Origin: Clostridia bacterium
GTDB taxonomy: Bacteria > Bacillota > Clostridia > Oscillospirales > QAMX01
Direction of reading: 5' to 3'
DNA length: 15,097 nt
NCBI GenBank assembly: GCA_024404415.1
Contig: JAKSPX010000008.1
Location: forward strand, 1 to 15,097
How positions within the stretch are numbered: the first letter of the stretch is position 1; every line of letters starts with the position of its first letter. The position numbers were made by a program, and so were the translations under genes. The notes beneath the pieces are model-generated. The model was not told where the DNA came from. It saw only the letters and a program-made list of their open reading frames with translations, and did no database searches. Shown here one piece after another: positions 7,382 through 13,300 of the stretch.

Positions 7382-8560
7382 TCAGACCATCAGGCGGTAA
7401 ATGTTTTGAACGTCGTTCTCATCCAGCTCGGTGAAGCCGACCACCTTGCCGCTTCCCGACCCGTCTCCATAGCAGCAGGTGTGCGCCATGGCGGGGATAT
7501 CCTCTTCCTTCGCGCCGAGTTCCTCGAAATTCTTCGGCATGCCGATGGAGATAAGGAAGCTTCTGAGGGCTTCGATGCCGGCTTTCGCGGTGTTTTCGGG
7601 ATTTTCAAAATCCATGTCGCAGTTCCAGACGCGCACGGCGATCTTTGCAAAGCGCATCACGTCATGCTTCATGGTGTAGGCGAAGACGGCGGGCATGACC
7701 ACCGCGAGGCCCGCACCGTGGGCGACGTCATATAAAGCGGAAAGCTCGTGCTCGAGATTGTGGCTGGTCCAGTCCTGCGTTCTGCCGACGCCGCAGGAAT
7801 TGTTGTGGCCCATCATCCCGGCCCACATGATGTTGGCTCTCGCCTCGTAGTCGTGCGGGTTTTTGATGACCTTCGGCGCTTCATGCACCATGGCCATGAT
7901 GAGACCTTCGATCATGCGGTCGGTGGTCTCGACGTTTTCGGTGTTGGTGAGGTATCTTTCATAGAGGTGCGCGATGATATCGGTGATGCCGCAGGCGGTC
8001 TGGAAGGGCGGAAGGGTCTCGGTGAGCGCCGGGTTGAGGATGGAGAAGTTCGCACGGTAAGCTTCGCCCGAAGCGCCCCTCTTGAGCATGCCCTCTTCCT
8101 TGGTGATGACCGAGTCGGGCGAGCCCTCGGAGCCCGCCGCCGCGATGGTCAGAACCGTGCCGATGGGCAGCGCCTTATCGACCGGCTTGCCCTCGTAATA
8201 ATCCCAGAAGTCGCCTTCGTAGACGGTACCGGCCGCAATGGCCTTGGCGGAGTCGATGGTGCTGCCGCCGCCGACCGCTAAAACGAAGTCCACGCCCTCT
8301 TTGCGGCAGAGGTCGATGCCTTCATACACAAGGCCGCTTCTCGGGTTGGGCTTGACGCCGCCGAGCTCCACGTAGCCGAGGCCTTCCTTTTCAAGCGACG
8401 CCTTGACGCGGTCAAGCAAGCCCGAGCGCACGACCGAGCCGCCGCCAAAGTGGATCAGGACTTTGCTGCCGCCGAATCTCTTGACGAGCGGACCCGCCTC
8501 GTTTTCCGCGTCCTTGCCGAAAGCAAAATAAGTCGGTGCATAAAAGCTGAAATTATTCAT
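7382..8560 (-). CDS. Iron-containing alcohol dehydrogenase (butanol dehydrogenase, BdhA/YugJ type)
   Basis: A 392-residue NAD(P)H-dependent group III alcohol dehydrogenase that interconverts aldehydes and alcohols, probably a fermentation end step. The N-terminal nucleotide domain carries AVGGGSTIDSAK near residues 94-105. The C-terminal domain has the metal ligands Asp194 and His198 (GITDIIAH), His267 and His281 (TSHNLEHELSALYDVAHG); His271 is the conserved extra histidine. The length is normal for the family. AAAGGAG lies a few bases before the ATG. It is the first gene of a three-gene operon behind the consensus promoter at 8593-8621. The stretch GSEGSPDSV replaces the more usual GSEMN-type residues near the active site, which may affect substrate choice. 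Confidence 0.95.
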   Translation of the reverse strand: MNNFSFYAPTYFAFGKDAENEAGPLVKRFGGSKVLIHFGGGSVVRSGLLDRVKASLEKEGLGYVELGGVKPNPRSGLVYEGIDLCRKEGVDFVLAVGGGSTIDSAKAIAAGTVYEGDFWDYYEGKPVDKALPIGTVLTIAAAGSEGSPDSVITKEEGMLKRGASGEAYRANFSILNPALTETLPPFQTACGITDIIAHLYERYLTNTENVETTDRMIEGLIMAMVHEAPKVIKNPHDYEARANIMWAGMMGHNNSCGVGRTQDWTSHNLEHELSALYDVAHGAGLAVVMPAVFAYTMKHDVMRFAKIAVRVWNCDMDFENPENTAKAGIEALRSFLISIGMPKNFEELGAKEEDIPAMAHTCCYGDGSGSGKVVGFTELDENDVQNIYRLMV

Positions 8561-8592
8561 ATTGATCTCCTTTTGATATCTTATTTTCTTTG

Positions 8593-8621
8593 ATTATAAC
8601 ATTCTCCCCTCGCGTTGTCAA
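8593..8621 (-). promoter_or_regulatory. Perfect consensus sigma-A promoter of the alcohol dehydrogenase operon
   Basis: On the minus strand, TTGACA (8621-8616) and TATAAT (8598-8593) are separated by exactly 17 bases. Transcription would begin near 8586, giving a leader of about 26 bases. The -35 box lies across the loop of the hairpin at 8604-8633. Confidence 0.85.
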
Positions 8622-8633
8622 ACGCAAGGGGAG
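8604..8633. terminator. Hairpin after the TauE/SafE gene, overlapping the next promoter
   Basis: Arms 8604-8616 and 8621-8633 pair at 12 of 13 positions around the loop GTCA. It begins 22 bases past the TauE/SafE stop codon, where a terminator is expected. The minus-strand tail (AATGTTATAAT) is a poor T-run and doubles as the -10 region of the next operon. The plus-strand tail is T-rich (TGGTTTTTGTTT), so it would stop plus-strand antisense transcripts better. Confidence 0.6.
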
Positions 8634-8654
8634 AGTGGTTTTTGTTTCGCTTTT

Positions 8655-9404
8655 TCAGAAGAGCGTTTCATAGATCAGCTTGCACCAGAAGATCACCAGC
8701 ACCACAAGCGTCACGGGCTTTGCAAAGCCCGCCGAGTTCTTTTCAAAGCACCTTGCGCCGAGGTAGTTGCCCGCGATGTTGAATAATCCCGCCGTGATGC
8801 CGAGCAGCAAAAGCACCTGCCCATTGATGAGGTAGACCGTCAGGGCGGCGATATTGGAGGTCAGATTGATGACCTTTGTCAGGCCGTTGGCGTTTTTCAG
8901 TTCCATGTGCCCGAGGCCGGTCAGAAGCAGAATGAGGAAGGTACCCGTGCCGGGGCCGTAGAATCCGTCGTAAATACCGACGGCGAAGGCGATCCCCGAC
9001 GCGATCAGGCAGGCTTTTTTGAAGGGAAGCTCCTCTTTATTCTCGTCAAAATGCTTCTTTTTAAGCACATAGAAGGCCGTGACCGGCAGGACGCAGAGGA
9101 GGATGATCTTGAAGGCTTTGTCGCCGGTCCTTAACGCGAGGTTGGCTCCGAGTACCGATCCGAGATACGCGAAACCCGCTCCGAACGGCGCAAGCTTCCA
9201 CGGGATGAAGCCGCTTTTGGCGTACTTGGCCGTGGCAATGGAGGTGCCCATGGTGGAGCTCATTTTGTTGGTAGCGACCGCCGCGTGAAGCGGGAGCCCC
9301 GCAAGCGAATAGGCCGGGAGCGAGATCAACCCGCCGCCTCCGGCGATGGCGTCGATAAACCCGGCCAGAAAAACCAGCGGGCAGATGATCAGATATTTGA
9401 GCAT
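8655..9404 (-). CDS. TauE/SafE-family membrane permease (putative sulfite/organosulfur exporter)
   Basis: A 249-residue membrane protein with about eight hydrophobic segments. It shows the family's N-terminal signature FIDAIAGGGGLISLPAYSLAGLP (residues about 16-38) with NKMSS shortly after, and the second half repeats the theme (GIYDGFYGPGTGTFLILLL). Family members move sulfite, sulfoacetate and related anions across the membrane; the real substrate here is unknown. The ATG at 9404 follows an AGAGGGA site by six bases; the same frame stays open far upstream, but that stretch is antisense to the peptidase gene and is not coding. It is transcribed divergently from the P1 peptidase. Confidence 0.9.
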   Translation of the reverse strand: MLKYLIICPLVFLAGFIDAIAGGGGLISLPAYSLAGLPLHAAVATNKMSSTMGTSIATAKYAKSGFIPWKLAPFGAGFAYLGSVLGANLALRTGDKAFKIILLCVLPVTAFYVLKKKHFDENKEELPFKKACLIASGIAFAVGIYDGFYGPGTGTFLILLLTGLGHMELKNANGLTKVINLTSNIAALTVYLINGQVLLLLGITAGLFNIAGNYLGARCFEKNSAGFAKPVTLVVLVIFWCKLIYETLF

Positions 9405-9440
9405 AAGAATTCCCTCTTGAGTCGTTCGTGATTTTCTGCT

Positions 9441-9471
9441 ATTATACCATTGCCACAACGTGAAAGCAATG
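9441..9471 (-). promoter_or_regulatory. Promoter of the TauE/SafE gene with an overlapping dyad
   Basis: On the minus strand, TTGCTT (9469-9464), 17 bases and TATAAT (9446-9441) form a promoter. An inverted repeat, CATTGC (9448-9453) and GCAATG (9466-9471), spans its spacer and -35 box and may be a regulator site shared with the divergent peptidase gene. GCCACA also occurs twice, at 9452 and 9471. For the peptidase gene, only a weak -10 (TATAGA, 9480-9485) with no convincing -35 was seen. Confidence 0.6.
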
Positions 9472-9509
9472 CCACATTGTATAGACTTATATTGAAGGAG
9501 CATCAGCTT

Positions 9510-10556
9510 ATGGGACTTCCGAAGGAAAGCGGATTCGACCTCTACCCGGTCTATCCGAGCGGAGAAAATAACCTCATCACCGACGTGCCGGGCGTTCTGG
9601 TCGGGCACGTGACCCACCACGATGGCGACATCAACACCGGTGTGACCGCCATTCTGCCGCGCAAGGAAGAATGGTTCCGCGACAAGGTGATCGCCGGGTC
9701 CTCGGTGATCAACGGTTTCGGGAAATCGGTCGGCCTTGTGCAGGTGGACGAGCTCGGTACCATCGAAGCGCCGATCCTCATGACCAACACCCTTTCCATC
9801 GGCACCTGCCTGACCGGCATGGTGAAATATATGCTTAGGAAAAACCCCGCCATCTGCAAAAACACCACCAGCATCAACTGCGTCGTCACCGAATGCAACG
9901 ACGCGGCCATCAACGACGCACGCGGTCTGCACGTCGCCGAAGAGGACGTATACAAGGCGGTGGATACTGCCTCGGTCGTCTTTGAAGAAGGCGCAGTCGG
10001 CGGCGGCGCGGGCATGACCTGCATGGGTTTCAAGGGCGGCATCGGTTCTGCCTCCCGCGTCATCGAGCTCGGCGGCAAGACCTTCACCGTCGGCGGCCTC
10101 GTGATGACCAATTTCGGCGGCCCGGGCACCTTTGTCATCGGCGGACGTCACGTCGGCCTTGAGATCCTCAACCGCCGTCCCAAGCCGGTCCCGGACATCG
10201 GCTCCATCATTCTCGTCACGGCGACCGACCTTCCCCTCTCCGCCCGCCAGACCAAACGCCTTGCCAATCGCGCCGCGGCGGCACTCGGCAGAGTCGGCTC
10301 CACTATGGGCACCCAGAGCGGCGACATCTCCATCGCCTTCTCCACTGCGAACGTCGTGGAGCAGTACCCCGAAGGGCCCTTTTCCTCCATCAATTATATC
10401 CACGATTACTATCTGGACGGCGTTTTCACCGCCGCTGTGGAAGCGCTGGAGGAATCGGTCGTCAGCGCCCTCTGGCACGCCGAGACCACCTCCGGCAACG
10501 GCCAGACCTTCCGCGGCTTCCGCGAGGTCTGGGAAGAGACGCAGAATAACCGATAA
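9510..10556 (+). CDS. P1-family (S58, DmpA-like) aminopeptidase
   Basis: A 348-residue protein of the DmpA/BapA peptidase family (L-aminopeptidase/D-esterase, MEROPS S58). These enzymes are N-terminal nucleophile hydrolases that cut themselves into two chains just before a serine. Family stretches seen are ITDVPGVLVGH near residue 30, GAVGGGAGMTCMGFKGGIGSASR near 160-182 and SGDISIAFSTAN at 270-281, where Ser270 is the expected nucleophile. The residue before it is Gln269, where glycine is common. The ATG at 9510 is preceded by AAGGAG; a TTG at 9450 is a weaker alternative. There is no signal peptide. It stands opposite the TauE/SafE permease, and no clear functional link between the two is visible. 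Confidence 0.9.
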   Translation: MGLPKESGFDLYPVYPSGENNLITDVPGVLVGHVTHHDGDINTGVTAILPRKEEWFRDKVIAGSSVINGFGKSVGLVQVDELGTIEAPILMTNTLSIGTCLTGMVKYMLRKNPAICKNTTSINCVVTECNDAAINDARGLHVAEEDVYKAVDTASVVFEEGAVGGGAGMTCMGFKGGIGSASRVIELGGKTFTVGGLVMTNFGGPGTFVIGGRHVGLEILNRRPKPVPDIGSIILVTATDLPLSARQTKRLANRAAAALGRVGSTMGTQSGDISIAFSTANVVEQYPEGPFSSINYIHDYYLDGVFTAAVEALEESVVSALWHAETTSGNGQTFRGFREVWEETQNNR

Positions 10557-10563
10557 TAACAAA

Positions 10564-10751
10564 AGAGCTGTCACAAAATGCACCACCTCTGTCATTCCGC
10601 GCGGGCGCCGCGGCGTTGGCTGCGGGTAGACACCAGTTTCCGAACGGGTTTGTTGAAATCCGTTCCCTATAAAGGAGATTACGGATTGCCACAACCAGTC
10701 CGCAGACTGGTTTATGGTTTCGCAATGACAGATGCATTTTGTGACAGCTCT
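10564..10751. repeat. Inverted-repeat element: terminator-like arms with an inserted repeat
   Basis: The ends are perfect 19-base inverted repeats: AGAGCTGTCACAAAATGCA at 10564-10582 and its complement at 10733-10751. Immediately inside is a second inverted pair (TCTGTCATT against AATGACAGA). Two smaller hairpins follow: AATCCGT/ACGGATT (10657-10663, 10681-10687) and ACCAGTC/GACTGGT (10694-10700, 10705-10711). The element has no open reading frame of note. The minus-strand exit reads AGCTCTTTTGTTATT, a good terminator tail for the D-lactate dehydrogenase gene, which stops 4 bases away. No flanking target duplication was seen. It could be a MITE as a whole, or a smaller repeat inserted in a terminator loop. 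Confidence 0.8.
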
Positions 10752-10754
10752 GAT

Positions 10755-11753
10755 TTATAATTCCGCGTTCGTCCTGACGCCGTGCGTCATGTTGTATAAT
10801 CCGTCGACCGTCGTACGGATGATATCCTCGTCGGCACGGTCGGTGAAGAAAGCGGTGTGGCGCGTGTAGATGACGTCGGGTCTTCCGAGCAGATTTTCAA
10901 GCAACGGAAGCGGGCATTTTCCCGGCAGGGGATCCTCCTTCAGGATGCTCTCCCCGTCGATCACGTCGAGTCCCAAAGCCCCGATCTTCCCCTCGTCCAG
11001 CGCTTCGATGATGGCTTCCATGTCAAAAAGGTCCGCCCGCGCCGTGTTCACCAATATCACGCCCGGCTTCATCTTTGCGATGGTCTCCCGGTTGATCATA
11101 TTTCGCGTTTTTTCGTTCAATACACAGTGGAAAATCAAGACGTCGCTCTTCTCAAGCACCGCATCGAGGTCGGCATATTCCGCGTAAGCCTTCACCTCGT
11201 CGCGCGGGTAGAGGTCATAGGCGCAGATCTTCGCGCAGCCGAAGCCCGCGAGCGTGCGGATAGTGGTGGAGCCGATGCGCCCCGCGCCGATGACGCCGAC
11301 CGTCATGCTCCGAAGCTCCCTTGCGCGCAGATCGTCAATGCGGTAGTCGTTTTTCTCCATGCGGCAGATCTGCTCGCGGAAATGCCGGAGAAGCGCGAGC
11401 GTCAGCATGACCGTGTGCTCGGAGACGGCGTTCGGCGAATAGCCCGGCACGTAGGAAACGCGGATGCCGAGCTTCCGCATGACCTCCATGTCGATGAAAT
11501 CATGCCCCACCGCCGGAACGGCGACATATTTTACGCCCGCCTCTGCAACTTTTTCCCACAAAGATGCGTCAAAGCGGTGATCGTTGAAATAAATAAGCCC
11601 CTCGACGCCGTTTTCGCGGATCAGATGCACGCTTTCATCCGTCAGGAGCGTGTCAAAATCCAGATATTCAAATTCCCCCGGATAAGCCTTCTCCGAGTAA
11701 CCCCGGAAGCGCACAGCGCCGCCGTTGCATTCCTTATAAACGCCGATCTTCAT
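10755..11753 (-). CDS. ldhA: D-lactate dehydrogenase (D-2-hydroxyacid dehydrogenase family)
   Basis: A 332-residue NAD-dependent enzyme that reduces pyruvate to D-lactate, regenerating NAD+ in fermentation. The length equals that of typical bacterial D-lactate dehydrogenases. The nucleotide-binding motif GVIGAGRIG lies near residues 153-161. The catalytic triad is present: Arg239 in TARADLFD, Glu268 in DVIDGE and His299 in TRHTAFF, close to the positions known in Lactobacillus enzymes. The PGYSPNAVSEHT stretch near 103-114 is also characteristic. A related 2-hydroxyacid such as hydroxyisocaproate cannot be excluded as substrate. The gene has its own promoter with a palindrome in the spacer, and a short part of its sequence (11302-11334) recurs downstream at 12554-12586. 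Confidence 0.9.
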   Translation of the reverse strand: MKIGVYKECNGGAVRFRGYSEKAYPGEFEYLDFDTLLTDESVHLIRENGVEGLIYFNDHRFDASLWEKVAEAGVKYVAVPAVGHDFIDMEVMRKLGIRVSYVPGYSPNAVSEHTVMLTLALLRHFREQICRMEKNDYRIDDLRARELRSMTVGVIGAGRIGSTTIRTLAGFGCAKICAYDLYPRDEVKAYAEYADLDAVLEKSDVLIFHCVLNEKTRNMINRETIAKMKPGVILVNTARADLFDMEAIIEALDEGKIGALGLDVIDGESILKEDPLPGKCPLPLLENLLGRPDVIYTRHTAFFTDRADEDIIRTTVDGLYNMTHGVRTNAEL

Positions 11754-11793
11754 TCCCGTCCAAGCTTCCTTCCCTGCGATCCTTCGTTCCGAA

Positions 11794-11823
11794 ATTATAG
11801 CATAAAGCCTTTATGGAATGCAA
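11794..11823 (-). promoter_or_regulatory. Promoter of the D-lactate dehydrogenase gene with spacer palindrome
   Basis: On the minus strand, TTGCAT (11823-11818), 18 bases and TATAAT (11799-11794) form a promoter. A perfect palindrome (CATAAAG, C, CTTTATG; 11801-11815) fills the spacer, the position of a typical repressor operator. The regulator is unknown; the sequence does not match the Rex consensus. Confidence 0.7.
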
Positions 11824-11833
11824 GGAAATTCCG

Positions 11834-11898
11834 TTTCGGGCGTTATCTTGATTTATGTACTTGCTCTATTGCATTTATCCGCAAAATTTGTTACGATA
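11834..11898 (+). repeat. Promoter segment, copy 1 (drives the GNAT gene)
   Basis: A segment of about 65 bases that recurs at 12591-12655; the first 37 bases (11834-11870) are identical in both. It carries TTGCAT (11869-11874), a 17-base spacer and TACGAT (11892-11897), a reasonable promoter for the acetyltransferase gene at 11936. Confidence 0.8.
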
Positions 11899-11935
11899 AG
11901 ACAAATTTGAACTTTGATGGAGTGTATTGTAGAAC

Positions 11936-12442
11936 ATGAAAACATTGGAAACGACTCGCTTGATTCTGCGTGATTGGGAAAAAACCGATTTGGATCAAAT
12001 GTTTGTGTTTCTTTCTAATCCGCATGTAACCATACCGGAAGGCGCTACACCTTGTAAAACTCTTGAAGAGTGTAAGGGTGTTTTGGATTATTTACTTTCA
12101 GTGAGAAATAATTACGCAATCGTGTTAAAAGAAAATGGTACAGTCATTGGAAGTATCGGACTCAATGCGGATGCGAAAGGAAATAAGAATGCGCGTAACC
12201 TCGGTTTCTGTTTAGCCGAGGAATATTGGGGACGCGGAATAATGTCAGAAGCGCTTGCTATGGTCATTGCTCATGCAAAAGAAATCACGAATGCACTGAG
12301 CGCCACCCATAATCAAAATCAAATATCAGAACACCTTTTGAAGAAATTCGGTTTTCAACAAGTTGATGTGATTTGTCATGTGAAAAGAAAATGCGAACAG
12401 GATTACCATGATGAACCCTATTACCTGTTAGAATTGAAATAG
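11936..12442 (+). CDS. GNAT-family N-acetyltransferase (RimJ/RimL-like)
   Basis: A 168-residue acetyltransferase that would transfer an acetyl group from acetyl-CoA to an amine, either a protein N-terminus or a small molecule. The family pattern is visible: TTRLILRDWEKTDLDQMF at the N-terminus, VIGSIGLN near residues 70-77, then LGFCLAEEYWGRGIMSEAL with the acetyl-CoA loop YWGRGIMSEA near residues 99-108. The region where NxxS and FGF usually occur reads NQNQISEHLLKKFGF (about 123-137), as expected. Sampled 60-base rows are about 32-40% GC, whereas the neighbouring genes are about 60%, which suggests recent transfer. The gene sits between two copies of a promoter segment. Its ribosome site (GGAG, 13 bases from the ATG) is weak. 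Confidence 0.87.
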   Translation: MKTLETTRLILRDWEKTDLDQMFVFLSNPHVTIPEGATPCKTLEECKGVLDYLLSVRNNYAIVLKENGTVIGSIGLNADAKGNKNARNLGFCLAEEYWGRGIMSEALAMVIAHAKEITNALSATHNQNQISEHLLKKFGFQQVDVICHVKRKCEQDYHDEPYYLLELK

Positions 12443-12553
12443 TCAAATTATCAAAAAACGAAATGGCCGTCGCCAGTCTGCACGACTATGAAAGAAGATG
12501 CGACAGTATGTATCAGCTCAACGACCGATACGCCCAGGTCGATGCCGTCGACG
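12443..12553. other. Intergenic stretch with a decayed, possibly homologous scrap
   Basis: No convincing gene is present between the GNAT gene and the duplicated segments. Bases about 12529-12553 align loosely with 11273-11301 of the D-lactate dehydrogenase gene (CCGATACGCCC against CCGATGCGCCC), so the duplicated tract may extend leftwards with more divergence. The rest has no recognisable origin. Confidence 0.4.
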
Positions 12554-12586
12554 GTCATGCTCCGAAGCTCCCTTGCGCGCAGATCG
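12554..12586 (-). pseudogene. Duplicated fragment of the D-lactate dehydrogenase gene
   Basis: These 33 bases are identical to 11302-11334 inside the D-lactate dehydrogenase gene and encode, on the minus strand, the LRARELRSMTV region just before the nucleotide-binding motif. What follows on that strand does not continue into GVIGAGRIG, so only a scrap survives. Within 5 bases it joins the duplicated promoter segment; the intervening 11335-11833 is missing from this copy. Confidence 0.85.
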
Positions 12587-12590
12587 ACGA

Positions 12591-12655
12591 TTTCGGGCGT
12601 TATCTTGATTTATGTACTTGCTCTATTTCATTTATCCGGCAGATTTGTTATAATA
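12591..12655 (+). repeat. Promoter segment, copy 2 (drives the lipoprotein gene)
   Basis: The second copy of 11834-11898, with 37 identical leading bases and a few changes after. It carries TTTCAT (12626-12631), a 17-base spacer and a perfect TATAAT (12649-12654), upstream of the gene starting at 12694. Confidence 0.82.
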
Positions 12656-12693
12656 ATTTTGTTTATAAAGAAAAAGCAAGGGAGATGAATGCC

Positions 12694-13218
12694 ATGAAGT
12701 ATCAGAACATGCGCCGTCTGCGCATCCTTTTCTGGATTCTCATCCTCGCCGTGCTGGCCGGGTGTGTTACGACCTTCTGCCTGTGGCGAAGCAGACTCAA
12801 AAAGGGAGTCCCTTTTGAACGCACCTATGAAATGTATTTGATCCCCGCGGGCGAGGAACAGCCCTCAGGCGAAAGGGTGACCCTGACCCTTTCGGAAGGC
12901 ACGCTCTGCCGGGATATCTTCGCCGACCGCATTATCGAGTACCGCGGCAGGGCGGAAATGGGAGATTATCTGAAGTCCGACGATTTTACTGTCTTTTTCC
13001 ATGAATTCTACGGCAATCAGTACGGGGTCTTCTTTTTGGAGGGAGAGAATAAATACTCCCCTCTTTATCCCATAGTCTATCTGAGGCCCAAAGACGGTCT
13101 TTTGCTTCTGACCGGGCGCGGCGATGAGGAAGGCGGCGACGCCTTCTGCCTCGTCTCCGCCCCGCTTTCCCGGGGCGAGCTTGACAGCATTTTCTTTTCC
13201 AATATCTCTCCGCAATAA
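12694..13218 (+). CDS. Putative lipoprotein or single-span membrane protein, function unknown
   Basis: A 174-residue protein with a basic N-terminus (RRLR), a hydrophobic stretch (residues 11-29) and the lipobox LAGC with Cys24, so it is probably anchored on the outer face of the membrane; a plain membrane anchor is the alternative. The rest is soluble, with acidic and beta-type stretches such as RVTLTLSEGTLC and YGVFFLEGENKYSPLYPIVYLRPKDGLLLLTG. No family is recognised. The ATG at 12694 is chosen because AAGGGAG (12678-12684) is 9 bases away; the ATG at 12685 touches the ribosome site. The open frame reaches back to 12463, but that part is the duplicated non-coding tract. It is driven by promoter copy 2. 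Confidence 0.75.
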   Translation: MKYQNMRRLRILFWILILAVLAGCVTTFCLWRSRLKKGVPFERTYEMYLIPAGEEQPSGERVTLTLSEGTLCRDIFADRIIEYRGRAEMGDYLKSDDFTVFFHEFYGNQYGVFFLEGENKYSPLYPIVYLRPKDGLLLLTGRGDEEGGDAFCLVSAPLSRGELDSIFFSNISPQ

Positions 13219-13230
13219 ATAATAATGACC

Positions 13231-13256
13231 GAGGCACAGGCCGCCGCCTGTGCCTC
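13231..13256. terminator. Bidirectional terminator hairpin
   Basis: A perfect 11-base stem (GAGGCACAGGC against GCCTGTGCCTC) with a CGCC loop lies 12 bases after the lipoprotein gene and 44 bases past the stop of the convergent GH32 gene. The tails are only moderately T-rich on both strands. Confidence 0.8.
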
Positions 13257-13300
13257 AGTTACTTTGTGCATTGATATCCCCTAATCCGTACTCCCTTATT

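Noticed and set aside
9405..10694. In-frame upstream extension of the TauE/SafE gene to 679 codons
   Set aside because: The extension runs antisense through the P1 peptidase gene and past the promoter; the ATG at 9404 has the ribosome site and begins with the family's normal N-terminus.
10857..11939. Plus-strand open frame of 360 codons opposite the D-lactate dehydrogenase
   Set aside because: The minus strand encodes a complete enzyme with all catalytic residues. The apparent similarity between this frame and the frame at 12463 is caused by the DNA duplication, not by a shared protein.
12463..12693. N-terminal extension of the lipoprotein gene
   Set aside because: These codons lie in the duplicated non-coding tract and before its promoter; the ribosome site supports the start at 12694.
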